From Streptosporangium brasiliense (GTDB taxonomy: Bacteria; Actinomycetota; Actinomycetes; Streptosporangiales; Streptosporangiaceae): a DNA stretch of 64,000 nt. Each line of letters starts with the position of its first letter. Position 1 is the first letter of the stretch. Below are positions 43,687 to 51,862 of the stretch, piece by piece. Below the pieces are notes generated by a model. The model had not been told where the DNA came from. It worked only from the letters and a program-made list of their open reading frames with translations, and searched no databases. The DNA is taken from positions 4,836,001-4,900,000 of the forward strand of contig NZ_JAUSRB010000002.1 in the NCBI RefSeq assembly GCF_030811595.1, given 5' to 3'. The position numbers and the translations under genes were made by a program.

Positions 43687-44836
43687 CCGAGGTGGGCAGC
43701 GCGCGGAAGCCGCGCAGGTTCGGTGAGTGCACGAACTCGATGCCCGTCTCGTCGACGTCGTAGCCCTCCACCGCGGCGACGAGCTCCTCCAGGACGACCC
43801 TGAGCTGGAGGCGGGCCAGGGCCGCTCCGAGGCAGAAGTGCGGGCCGGACCCGAACGCGATGGCCTGACCGGTGTCGCGGGTCAGGTCGTAGCGGTCGGC
43901 GTGCGGGAAGGCCCGGGGGTCGCGGTTGGCGGACGCGCCGAGCAGCACCATGCGGGCGCCGGCCGGGACCGTCGTGCCGTGCAGGACGGTGTCGCGGGTG
44001 AGGCGGCGGGCGACCATCTGGGCGGACCCGTCGTAGCGGAGCGTCTCCTCCACCCACGCCGCGACGGCGCCCGCCCAGGCGATCGCGCGCTGGCCGGGAT
44101 GGAGCCAGCCCTGGTACCAGGCGTTGGCCGCCAGCTTGGTCACCGACTCGTTGCCCGCGACGCCGATCAGCGACAGCACGGCGGCGATCTCGTCGTCGCC
44201 GAGCCGGTCCCCGTCGATCTCGGCCAGGACGAGCGCGCTGACGAGGTCCTCGCGCGGCCGGGCCCGCCGTTCGGCGATCAGCTCCTTGTAGAAGGCGGTC
44301 AGGGCGGTGGCGGCGTCCCAGAACGTCTGCGGTATCCCGGTGTCCCCGTCGTAGCGGGTGATGATGATCTCGGACAGGCGCAGCATCTCCGCCCGGTCCT
44401 CCCGCGGGACGCCGAGCAGCTCGGAGATGACGTACACCGGGACCGCCGAGACCACCCCGGCGAAGTCGAACCTGCCCGCCTCCAGCGCCGGGGCCAGGAG
44501 CTCGCGGGTGAGCGCCCGTACGGCGGGCTCCAGGCCGGCCACCCGGGCGGGGGTGAAGCCCCGGGAGACGAGGGCCCGCATCCGGGTGTGGCGGGGCGGG
44601 TCCATCGCCAGGAACCCCACCAGCTCGGACGCGCCGGCGTCCCACATCTCCAGGGTGACGCCGTGCGCGCTGGAGAACAGGGCCGGGTCCCGGAAGGCCG
44701 CGTTGACGTCGGCGTGCCGTGACAGCGCCCAGAAGTCCAGCTCGGCGTTGTGGTACAGCGGCGCCTCCTCACGGAGCCGCGCGTAGGTGGGGTAGGGGTT
44801 CTCTTGCAGCGCGTGGTCGAACGGGTTGTAGAGCAA
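43673..44836 (-). CDS. Cytochrome P450
   Basis: A 387-residue P450 of the CYP105/CYP107-like bacterial type. I-helix AGNES (227-231) stands in for AGxDT, so Asn takes the place of the usual spacer and Glu-Ser that of the acid-alcohol pair; E264-T-L-R267 is the K-helix; the haem ligand is C335 in FGSGPHFCLG. Start TTG at 44836 is supported by GAGGG 5 bases upstream. No redox partner is nearby. It lies next to the lanthipeptide locus but outside its operon, and nothing ties it to that pathway. Confidence 0.9.
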   Translation of the reverse strand: MLYNPFDHALQENPYPTYARLREEAPLYHNAELDFWALSRHADVNAAFRDPALFSSAHGVTLEMWDAGASELVGFLAMDPPRHTRMRALVSRGFTPARVAGLEPAVRALTRELLAPALEAGRFDFAGVVSAVPVYVISELLGVPREDRAEMLRLSEIIITRYDGDTGIPQTFWDAATALTAFYKELIAERRARPREDLVSALVLAEIDGDRLGDDEIAAVLSLIGVAGNESVTKLAANAWYQGWLHPGQRAIAWAGAVAAWVEETLRYDGSAQMVARRLTRDTVLHGTTVPAGARMVLLGASANRDPRAFPHADRYDLTRDTGQAIAFGSGPHFCLGAALARLQLRVVLEELVAAVEGYDVDETGIEFVHSPNLRGFRALPTSVKLR

Positions 44837-45096
44837 CAGGCCCTCATTCCGGCGCGGCGGACACGACCTTCATCATCAGCGGACCGGACGATAAGGGCAA
44901 TACGGTCATGACTGCCTGTCGTTCCGGTCCGAGGGGCGGGGGTGTGCGGCGGGCCGCCTCCGGGAAGGTCATGATTTCCCACCCGGAATCGATGATCCGG
45001 TGCTTAACTCGGCTATCCAGGGTAGTCGGCTGACTGCCTGGGGTAGCAGTCATGCTCCGGGAGACACCACTGGGTCACCGAAAAGGGGAAAAACCG

Positions 45097-45753
45097 GTGA
45101 TAAGCGTCCTGATCGCCGAGGACATGCATCTCATCCGTGGAGCGATGGTCGCCCTGCTCTCCGCCGAGCACGACATCAAAGTGGTCGACGACGTCGGGCA
45201 CGGCGACGACGTGGTGCCCTCCTGCCTGGTCCACAGGCCCGACATCGCGCTCGTCGACATCGGCCTGCCCGGCACCGACGGCCTGGCCGCCACGGCGGAG
45301 CTGAACCGCAGGCTCCCCTCGTGCAAGGCGGTGATCCTGACCGGGCTGGCGACGCCGGCCGCGCTGCGCCGGGCGCTGGACGCCGGGGCGCGCGGGTTCG
45401 TCGTCAAGGACACCCCGGCCGGGCAGCTCGCCGAGTGCGTGCGCCGGGTGGCCGCCGGCGAGCGGGTCATCGACCCCGACCTCGCCGTCGCCGCGCTCAA
45501 CGCCAGGCAGAACCCGCTCACCACCCGGGAACTGGAGGTCCTCAAGGCCGCGGCCGAGGGGGCGCCGGTCAGCGAGATCGCCGACCGGCTCTTCCTGTCC
45601 GGCGGCACGGTCCGCAACTACCTGTCGCGGATCCTGTCCAAGATCGGTGCCCGGACGCGGGTGGAGGCGGTCACCATGGCCCGGGAGGCCGGCTGGCTGT
45701 GGCCGGACGACGTGCGGGAGATCGGGCTGATCCGCTACCGGGACGTCAACTGA
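45097..45753 (+). CDS. LuxR/NarL-type response regulator of the lanthipeptide locus (RamR-like)
   Basis: A 218-residue regulator. The receiver domain has E8-D9, phospho-acceptor D54 in LVDIGLPG and the lysine in VVKD; the C-terminal HTH reads LTTRELEVLKAAAEGAPVSE, IADRLFLSGGTVRNYLSRIL. In SapB loci the matching gene is ramR, an activator. Here it sits at the far end of the gene set and faces it, with a palindrome between. A DesK-type kinase at the other end may be its partner. The GTG at 45097 is chosen for AAGGGG 7 bases before it. Confidence 0.88.
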   Translation: MISVLIAEDMHLIRGAMVALLSAEHDIKVVDDVGHGDDVVPSCLVHRPDIALVDIGLPGTDGLAATAELNRRLPSCKAVILTGLATPAALRRALDAGARGFVVKDTPAGQLAECVRRVAAGERVIDPDLAVAALNARQNPLTTRELEVLKAAAEGAPVSEIADRLFLSGGTVRNYLSRILSKIGARTRVEAVTMAREAGWLWPDDVREIGLIRYRDVN

Positions 45754-45759
45754 GGCCGG

Positions 45760-45779
45760 CCGCCGGCGCGCGCCGGCGG
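45760..45779. terminator. 20-bp perfect palindrome between convergent genes
   Basis: CCGCCGGCGC followed by its exact complement, starting 7 bases after the regulator stop and ending 8 bases before the peptidase stop. A likely two-way terminator. Confidence 0.6.
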
Positions 45780-45786
45780 AGACCGG

Positions 45787-47787
45787 CTAGCGGGGCCGTT
45801 CGAGGCCGGTGTGCGCGGCGAGGAAGGCGAGCATGTCGCCCGCCAGTCCGACCGACCGGCTGACCGCCCGGGGCCCGTGCCCGACGCCGCTCTCGTGGCG
45901 CAGCAGGATCGGCCGGGAGCCCGAGGCCGCCCCCTGCAGCGCCGCGCACATCTTGCGGGCGTGGCAGGGGTCCACTCGGGAGTCGCCGTCGAAGGCGGTC
46001 AGCAGCGTTGCCGGGTAGTCCACCCCGTCCCTGACCCGGTGATAGGGGGAGTAGCCCAGCAGCCAGCCGAGCTGCTCGGGGTCGGCGGCCGTGCCGTACT
46101 CCGAGCGCCAGGAGGGGCCGAGCCCGGAGCGCTCGTAGCGGACCATGTCGAGCAGCGGGGCCGAGCAGACCGCCGCGGCGAACAGGTCCGGCCGCTGCGT
46201 CAGGGCGGCTCCGACCAGCAGCCCGCCGTTCGACTCGCCGCAGATGCCCAGCCGGTCGGCGCTGGTCCAGCCGTCGGCGATGAGCCGTTCGGCCGCCGCC
46301 ACGAAGTCGTCGAAGACGTTCTGCTTGCGGTCGAGCATTCCGTCGCGGTGCCACTGCGCGCCCTGCTCGCCGCCGCCGCGCAGCTGGGCGAAGGCGAAGA
46401 CCCCGCCGGCCTCGACCCAGGGCAGGACGTAGCTGGAGTAGGAGGGGGTGAGCGAGAGGCCGAACCCGCCGTAGCCGTACAGGATCGTCGGGCGGGGGCC
46501 GGTCCCGGGCCGGGCCAGCACGACCATCCGCACCGGTGTGCCGTCCGCCGAGGTGTAGACGAGCCGGCGGGCCGACAGCTCCGGCACCTCGACCGTGCCG
46601 GGCGCGGCGGCCCAGAGCGAGCTGCGGCCGGTGCGCGCGTCGTAGCGGTGCACGCTCCCGGGGGTGACGCTGTCGGTGTAGGTGAACCAGACCTCGTGGC
46701 CGCCCTCGGGCCGGGTGGACATCCGCCCGGCCGTCCCGAGGCCGGGCAGCGGCACCTGGCCAAGCGGCTCGCCGGTCGCCAGGTCGTGGACGCTGATCTC
46801 ACTGATCGCGTGCCGGGTCCAGCCGACCAGGAGCACCGAGCCGTCGAGGACCGCGAAGTCGCCGATCACCGCCTCCGGATCCGGGCCGACCAGCTCGCGC
46901 CAGTGCTCGGGTCCGGGACGCGCCGGGTCGGCGACGCACAGGCGGCCCCGGGGCGCGCCCAGGGTGGTGAGGAGGTACAGGCGCCCGTCGCGGCCGACGG
47001 CGGGCGCCGTCACCGCGCCCGTCCCCTCCTGGACCACCCGCAGTTCGGGGCGGTCGGGAGGGGCGGCGGACAGGTCGGCCAGCCACAGGTCGTTGCCGCC
47101 GCCGTCGGCCGCCGCCGCCACCGTCAGCCAGCGGCCGTCGTGGCTGATCCCCAGGCCGTAGGAGCGGTCGGCGGGGCAGATCACCACGTCGTCGCCGACC
47201 GGGGTGCCGAGCCGGTGCAGGAAGACCTGGCGAGAGCGGACGTAGAAGAACGCCTTCCCGCCCGGCAGCCAGGCCACCGGCGCGTAGCGGCAGCGGTCGA
47301 TGGGACCGTCGACGACCTGCCGGGTGCCGACGTCCATGACGTACAGCTCCGACCGCTCGTCGCCGCTCCTGGACAGCTGGTAGGCCAGCAGCCGGCCGTC
47401 GAGGTCGGGCTGCCAGTGGTCGAGCGTGGTCAGGCCGCTGGGGTCGAGCTCCGCCGGGTCGACCAGCGCCTGTTCGGCCTGTCCCGGCCCGGCGGTGTAG
47501 AGCACCGCGTGCTCCTGCCGGGCCGTACGGCGCAGCAGGAAGCGGCGCTGCCCGCGCCAGACCGGCGGGCTGACCGTCCCGGCGCCGGAGAGCTCGGCCA
47601 CCCGGGCGTGCCACGCGTCGCGCCCGGCGAGCGTGGCGGCGTGGTCGCGCCACAGCCCGTCCTGGGCGGCCAGCCAGTCCCGGGTCGCGGCGCTCGCCGG
47701 ATCCTCCAGCCACCGGTAGGGGTCGGGTACGGCGTGACCGTGGAGGTGGTCGACGATCGGCTGCCGCCCGGCGGGTGGGTAGATCAT
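45787..47787 (-). CDS. Prolyl oligopeptidase, family S9 (candidate leader peptidase)
   Basis: A 666-residue S9A enzyme. Residues 1-70 and 410-666 make the alpha/beta-hydrolase domain; in between is a seven-bladed propeller that limits substrates to short peptides. The triad is visible: Ser in GICGESNGG, Asp in AFDGDSRVDP and His in ESGVGHG. YGYGGFGLSLTPSYS is typical of the family. Prolyl oligopeptidases such as FlaP and AplP trim class III lanthipeptide leaders, and an Ala-Pro at leader positions 11-12 of all three precursors is a plausible site. No signal peptide, so cytosolic. Its start overlaps the ABC gene stop (ATGA). Confidence 0.9.
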   Translation of the reverse strand: MIYPPAGRQPIVDHLHGHAVPDPYRWLEDPASAATRDWLAAQDGLWRDHAATLAGRDAWHARVAELSGAGTVSPPVWRGQRRFLLRRTARQEHAVLYTAGPGQAEQALVDPAELDPSGLTTLDHWQPDLDGRLLAYQLSRSGDERSELYVMDVGTRQVVDGPIDRCRYAPVAWLPGGKAFFYVRSRQVFLHRLGTPVGDDVVICPADRSYGLGISHDGRWLTVAAAADGGGNDLWLADLSAAPPDRPELRVVQEGTGAVTAPAVGRDGRLYLLTTLGAPRGRLCVADPARPGPEHWRELVGPDPEAVIGDFAVLDGSVLLVGWTRHAISEISVHDLATGEPLGQVPLPGLGTAGRMSTRPEGGHEVWFTYTDSVTPGSVHRYDARTGRSSLWAAAPGTVEVPELSARRLVYTSADGTPVRMVVLARPGTGPRPTILYGYGGFGLSLTPSYSSYVLPWVEAGGVFAFAQLRGGGEQGAQWHRDGMLDRKQNVFDDFVAAAERLIADGWTSADRLGICGESNGGLLVGAALTQRPDLFAAAVCSAPLLDMVRYERSGLGPSWRSEYGTAADPEQLGWLLGYSPYHRVRDGVDYPATLLTAFDGDSRVDPCHARKMCAALQGAASGSRPILLRHESGVGHGPRAVSRSVGLAGDMLAFLAAHTGLERPR

Positions 47788-49628
47788 GGCACCAGCTCCT
47801 GGGTGTCCGAGGGGTTCCAGTGGCCGACCAGGTCGGCGTAGAGCGGCGAGGTGGCGAGCATCTCCTCGTGCCCTCCCAGCCGGACGCTCGTGCCGTCCAT
47901 GACGAGGATCCGCCGGGCGCGCCGCGCGGAGGTCAGCCGGTGGGCGATGACGAGGAGGGTGCCCCCGCGGCGGGCGAACGCCTCCTCCGCGCGGGCCTCG
48001 GCCGCCGGGTCCAGATGGCAGGTCGCCTCGTCGAGGATGACCAGGCGGGCCGGGGTCAGGTAGGCCCGGGCCAGGGCCACCAGCTGGCGCTCGGCCGGCG
48101 ACAGCAGACCGGAGTGGATCTCGGCGTGGTGGCCGCCCAGCCGGGCCACCAGGGCGGTCAGGCCGACCGCCGCCACGGCGTCGTCGACGGCCTGCCGCGG
48201 CGCCTGCGTCAGGTAGGTCAGGTTCTCCAGGAGCGTGCCCCGGAAGACGTAGGCCTCCTGGGGGATGAGCACCCGCTGGGCCGGGTCGAGCCGGTCGGCC
48301 GGGACGCCGCCGACGGTGACCTGCCCCGCGTCCGGCCGGAGCACGCCGGTGACGAGCGCGGCGAGGGTGGACTTGCCGATGCCGCTGGGCCCCACCACGG
48401 CGATGTGGTCCCCCTCGGGGACGGACAGGTCGAGATCGGAGATGACCGGTTCGGCGTGCGGGCCGTAGGCGAACCTCACGCCGCTCAGCCGCACCTCCAC
48501 GTCCCGGGCCGCGCTCCGCGCGGTCGCCGGGCGGGCGGGCGCGCCGGAGCGGAGGATGCGGTCGAGCGACACGCGCAGCCGGACCCCGCTGATGCCCAGG
48601 CCCTCCACGAGGTTGCCGAGCGCCGGCGCCAGTGACTGCGTGACGTAGGCCAGGGCGCCGAGGATCACCCCGGCCCCGGCCCCCTGGCCCAGCAGCCAGG
48701 GGGTGCCGGCCAGCACGAGCAGGACCGGCAGCCGGCCGCCCACCGCCAGCGACAGCGTCCGCACGGCGGTGACCCTGGCGAGCGAGCGCCCGGCGGCGGC
48801 CTGCTCCGCCACCTGCCGGCCGACCCCGGCGGCCACCCGGTCGTCCGCCACGCAGGCGGCGACGTCGCGCAGCCCGCCGGTCACGGCGGTGACCGCCTCG
48901 GCGGTGCGCTCGTCGGCCAGCAGGAACGCCCGCTGCCGCCGGGCCATGGCCGGCAGCGAGAGCAGGAAGAGGCCCAGGCCGGCGACGAAGGGCGGCAGGA
49001 CCAGCACGAGCACCTGGGGGATCAACGTCATCAGGCCGAGCACGACGCCGGCCACGGTGAAGACGAAGGACCTGACGACGGTGATGACCGAGGCCAGGGC
49101 GTCGCGGGCCAGCTCGACCTGCAGGTTCGACCGGGCCACCGCCGCGGTGTCCGCCCCGTGCCCGGCTGCCGCCGACCGCTCCAGCGTGCTCTCGACGACG
49201 TGGCCGAGCAGCTCCTCCCGGAACGGCTCCACGATGGCGGCGACGGCCAGCACGACCTGCCGCGCGCCCGCCGCGGCCAGCAGCCAGGCGCCGGCGAGGA
49301 CGGCCAGCCAGGCGGCCCCGGTGCCGGGCCGGCCGGCGGCGAACCCCTCGTCGACGGCCCGCGCGATGGCGAGGCCGATGACGAGGGCGGGCGCGGTCTC
49401 CGCGACCGACCAGAGGCCGAGCCTGACAAGCAGGCGGGGGTCCCGCCGGAGCGCCCGGCGGATCGGGCGGTCGACCGGGCCGGCCTGGGCGGGGGCGCGG
49501 TGGCCGCCGCCCGTGGGGCCGGTCGCGGGGCGGGCGCGGTGGCTGCCGCCCGCAGGACCGGTCGCGGGGCGGGCGCGGTGGCCGTCGGCGGGGGCCGTCC
49601 GGGGCGGGGGGCGGTGGCCGCGGCTCAC
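47784..49628 (-). CDS. ABC half-transporter, second of the lanthipeptide pair (RamB-like)
   Basis: A 614-residue half-transporter: a membrane domain with about six helices (residues 70-330) and a C-terminal ATPase. Walker A GPSGIGKST, signature LSPAERQLV instead of LSGGQ, and Walker B LVILDEATCHLD. The first 55 residues are an unusual His-Arg-Pro-Gly repeat (units like GHRARPATGPxGG, DNA period 48 bp) ahead of the first helix. The start GTG at 49628 overlaps the stop of the partner gene (GTGA). With that partner it presumably exports the modified peptide, as RamAB do. Confidence 0.88.
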   Translation of the reverse strand: MSRGHRPPPRTAPADGHRARPATGPAGGSHRARPATGPTGGGHRAPAQAGPVDRPIRRALRRDPRLLVRLGLWSVAETAPALVIGLAIARAVDEGFAAGRPGTGAAWLAVLAGAWLLAAAGARQVVLAVAAIVEPFREELLGHVVESTLERSAAAGHGADTAAVARSNLQVELARDALASVITVVRSFVFTVAGVVLGLMTLIPQVLVLVLPPFVAGLGLFLLSLPAMARRQRAFLLADERTAEAVTAVTGGLRDVAACVADDRVAAGVGRQVAEQAAAGRSLARVTAVRTLSLAVGGRLPVLLVLAGTPWLLGQGAGAGVILGALAYVTQSLAPALGNLVEGLGISGVRLRVSLDRILRSGAPARPATARSAARDVEVRLSGVRFAYGPHAEPVISDLDLSVPEGDHIAVVGPSGIGKSTLAALVTGVLRPDAGQVTVGGVPADRLDPAQRVLIPQEAYVFRGTLLENLTYLTQAPRQAVDDAVAAVGLTALVARLGGHHAEIHSGLLSPAERQLVALARAYLTPARLVILDEATCHLDPAAEARAEEAFARRGGTLLVIAHRLTSARRARRILVMDGTSVRLGGHEEMLATSPLYADLVGHWNPSDTQELVP

Positions 49629-51310
49629 GGGGCGTCCGCCTGGAAGACGGCCCGGTATCCGGGGTCGTCCCACAGCGCCCGGTGCGTGTCGTAGGCGCGC
49701 ACCCGGCCGCCGTCCAGCCAGATCACCCGGTCGGCGGCCGCCGCGGTCGCCACCCGGTGGGTCACGATCAGGCGGGTACGGCCGCGCAGCTCGCCGGCGA
49801 GCGCCCTGCCGACCTGCCGTTCGGTGACGGTGTCCAGGCTGGAGGTGGCGTCGTCCAGGACGAGCAGGCGCTCCCCCTGCGCGAAGGCGCGGGCCAGGCC
49901 GATCCGCTGCCGCTCCCCGCCGGACATCGGAGCCTCCCGCAGCGGGGTGTCGTATCCCAGCGGGAGCCGCCGGACGAAGGCGTCGGCGCGCGCCGCGCGG
50001 GCGGCCGCGCGCACGGTCTCCGGGGCGGGGCCGTCGAGGCCGAGGCCGATGGCGTCGGCGACGGTCTCCCCGACCAGGACGGGGCGTTCGAAGGCGTGCC
50101 CGACGGCCCGGCGCAGCGCCTCACGGGAGAGGTCGGGCAGTGGCACGCCGTCGAGGCGGACGGTCCCGCGGAGGGGGTCCACCAGGCGTCCGGCGAGGGC
50201 GGCCAGCAGCGACTTGCCGGCGCCCGACCGGCCGACCACGGCCACCGCGCATCCGCCGGGGACGACGAGGTGGACGTCGCGGAGGCCGTCGGCGGCGACG
50301 CCGCGCAGCTCCAGCGTGCCGGGACCGGCGGGCAGCGGCCGCCCGCCGTACGTCCGGGGTCCCTCGGCGATCAGCTCGACCACCCGGCCGGCGGCCGCGC
50401 GCGCCCGGGCCAGGCGGTTGACGTAGCCGAGCGCGGCGCCGAGGCCGGCTCCCAGCACGGCGTAACGGGCGGCGGAGTAGAGCTCACCGGCCGTGAGGTC
50501 ACCGGCCGCCAGGCGCAGGCCGCCCACTCCCAGCACGGCCACCTCCAGCAGCGGCACCACCGCGCCCGCCTGGACGCCGGCCCGGGCGTTGGCCCGCCAC
50601 ATGTCCATGGCGTGCGCGCGCAGCCGGGGGAGCGCGGTCAGCACCCGTGACTTCTCCTGCGCGGCGGTGCCGGCCGCGGCGATCGTCCGGGCCCCGGCGA
50701 GGGCGTCGACCAGGCGGGCGGCGATGTCGCCCTGGGCCCGCTGGTAGTCGCCGGCGATCGAGGTGGTCGTGCGGAAGAACGCCCGGAGCACGAGCGCGAT
50801 GAGGACGAGGGCGGTGACCAGGGTCAGGGTCAGCCAGAAGTCGATGAGGGAGAGCGCCACGACGCCGCCCGCGGTGGGGATGACCAGTGCCGCCCCGGTG
50901 ACGATCGCCTCCGGCGCGCGCCCGGCCTCCTCGGCGTTCACGCCTGTCCGGGTGACCAGGTCGCCCTCGGGGAACCGGCGGGTCATCGCGGGGCCGGCCC
51001 CGAGGACGTGCCGCACGATCCGGTGCCGGAGCCAGGCCGAGACCTGGGCGCCGCTCGCCCCGGCGCCCCAGACACCGAGGGTGTCGCAGAGCACCGCCAC
51101 GGCCACGACCGTGGCGCAGGCGCCCAGCCAGAGTCCGCTCGCGGGCTCGGCCGCGACCAGGCTGTCGACCGTCCTGCCCAGGAGAGCGGGCAGCGCCAGC
51201 TCCGCGAGCGCGCCGAAGACGGAGGTGAGGGCGAGGACGCCCAGCCAGGGGCCGCCCCGCCGGACGGTCTGGGCCACCAGCCGATCCGCCAGCCGATCTG
51301 CCGTCCGCAC
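49625..51310 (-). CDS. ABC half-transporter, first of the lanthipeptide pair (RamA-like)
   Basis: A 561-residue half-transporter with six predicted membrane helices (residues about 25-300) and an ATPase domain: Walker A GRSGAGKSLL, signature MSGGERQRIGLARAF, Walker B LLVLDDATSSLD and the H-switch in VTHRVAT. The GTG at 51310 has GAAGGAGG about 9 bases upstream and is preferred over a GTG at 51385 that touches the last codon of the nearest precursor gene. It follows the precursor genes on the same strand and is coupled to the second half-transporter. Confidence 0.9.
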   Translation of the reverse strand: MRTADRLADRLVAQTVRRGGPWLGVLALTSVFGALAELALPALLGRTVDSLVAAEPASGLWLGACATVVAVAVLCDTLGVWGAGASGAQVSAWLRHRIVRHVLGAGPAMTRRFPEGDLVTRTGVNAEEAGRAPEAIVTGAALVIPTAGGVVALSLIDFWLTLTLVTALVLIALVLRAFFRTTTSIAGDYQRAQGDIAARLVDALAGARTIAAAGTAAQEKSRVLTALPRLRAHAMDMWRANARAGVQAGAVVPLLEVAVLGVGGLRLAAGDLTAGELYSAARYAVLGAGLGAALGYVNRLARARAAAGRVVELIAEGPRTYGGRPLPAGPGTLELRGVAADGLRDVHLVVPGGCAVAVVGRSGAGKSLLAALAGRLVDPLRGTVRLDGVPLPDLSREALRRAVGHAFERPVLVGETVADAIGLGLDGPAPETVRAAARAARADAFVRRLPLGYDTPLREAPMSGGERQRIGLARAFAQGERLLVLDDATSSLDTVTERQVGRALAGELRGRTRLIVTHRVATAAAADRVIWLDGGRVRAYDTHRALWDDPGYRAVFQADAP

Positions 51311-51384
51311 CGGTCGGTCCTCCTTCGGGAAAGGGCGATGCCCGGGACGGCTGCCGTCGCCGGCCGTCCCGGGCACCTGACTCA

Positions 51385-51516
51385 CTAGTGGCAGAGCAGG
51401 AGGCTGAGGTTGCTCGGCTTGGCCGACTCGCAGCCGAGCACCGTCAGGGTGCTGCCGCCGCCGCCGCCGTGGCCGCCGCCGGGGGCTTCCATGGTCTGGA
51501 GGTCGAGAAGGATCAT
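51385..51516 (-). CDS. lanA1: Class III lanthipeptide precursor 1
   Basis: A 43-residue precursor. Leader MILLDLQTMEAP carries the LLDLQ motif recognised by class III synthetases; a GGGHGGGGG spacer follows. The core STLTVLGC plus SNLSLLLC gives two Ser/Thr-x2-Ser/Thr-x3-Cys motifs, the pattern that becomes labionin or lanthionine plus dehydroresidue, as in SapB. Ribosome site GAGG 7 bases before the ATG. It differs from precursor 2 by one silent base (51430). Confidence 0.92.
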   Translation of the reverse strand: MILLDLQTMEAPGGGHGGGGGSTLTVLGCESAKPSNLSLLLCH

Positions 51517-51555
51517 GGGATTACCTCGCTTCTTGGTGATGGGAACCGGGGACGA

Positions 51556-51687
51556 CTAGTGGCAGAGCAGGAGGCTGAGGTTGCTCGGCTTGGCCGACTC
51601 ACAGCCGAGCACCGTCAGGGTGCTGCCGCCGCCGCCGCCGTGGCCGCCGCCGGGGGCTTCCATGGTCTGGAGGTCGAGAAGGATCAT
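51556..51687 (-). CDS. lanA2: Class III lanthipeptide precursor 2
   Basis: Encodes the same 43 residues as precursor 1 and is preceded by the same 39-base spacer and ribosome site. The near-perfect identity indicates a recent tandem duplication or gene conversion. It lies between the two other precursor genes. Confidence 0.92.
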   Translation of the reverse strand: MILLDLQTMEAPGGGHGGGGGSTLTVLGCESAKPSNLSLLLCH

Positions 51688-51726
51688 GGGATTACCTCGC
51701 TTCTTGGTGATGGGAACCGGGGACGA

Positions 51727-51858
51727 CTAGTGGCAGAGCAGGAGGCTGAGGTTGCTCGGCTTGGCCGACTCACAGCCGAGGACGGTGAGCGTGCTGCCGC
51801 CGCCGCCGTGGCCGCCCCCGGTAGGGGCTTCCAGGCTCTGGAGGTCGAGAAGTACCAT
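51727..51858 (-). CDS. lanA3: Class III lanthipeptide precursor 3
   Basis: A 43-residue precursor, MVLLDLQSLEAPT then GGGHGGGG and the same core (STLTVLGC, SNLSLLLC, final His) as the other two. It differs only in the leader and spacer (I2V, T8S, M9L and the P/T/G junction), so all three should mature to the same product. It follows the synthetase by 4 bases, with a GGAGGTG ribosome site overlapping the synthetase stop; the others sit on the spacer repeats. Confidence 0.92.
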   Translation of the reverse strand: MVLLDLQSLEAPTGGGHGGGGSTLTVLGCESAKPSNLSLLLCH

Positions 51859-51862
51859 GTGG

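Larger units (their letters stand above)
51385..51858. repeat. Three 171-bp tandem repeats carrying the precursor genes
   Basis: The precursor genes recur with an exact 171-bp period (51385, 51556, 51727). The 39-bp spacers at 51517-51555 and 51688-51726 look identical. An open frame through the repeats on the plus strand is a by-product and not a gene. Confidence 0.9.

Noticed and set aside
43673-45753. P450, methyltransferase and second P450 considered as tailoring genes of the lanthipeptide
   Set aside because: They are on separate transcripts outside the operon, one is separated by an IS remnant, and class III loci do not usually carry them; no sequence link was found.
51385-51858. Regular repeats considered as a CRISPR array
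   Set aside because: The units are 171 bp, coding and almost identical throughout, with no unique spacers and no cas genes.
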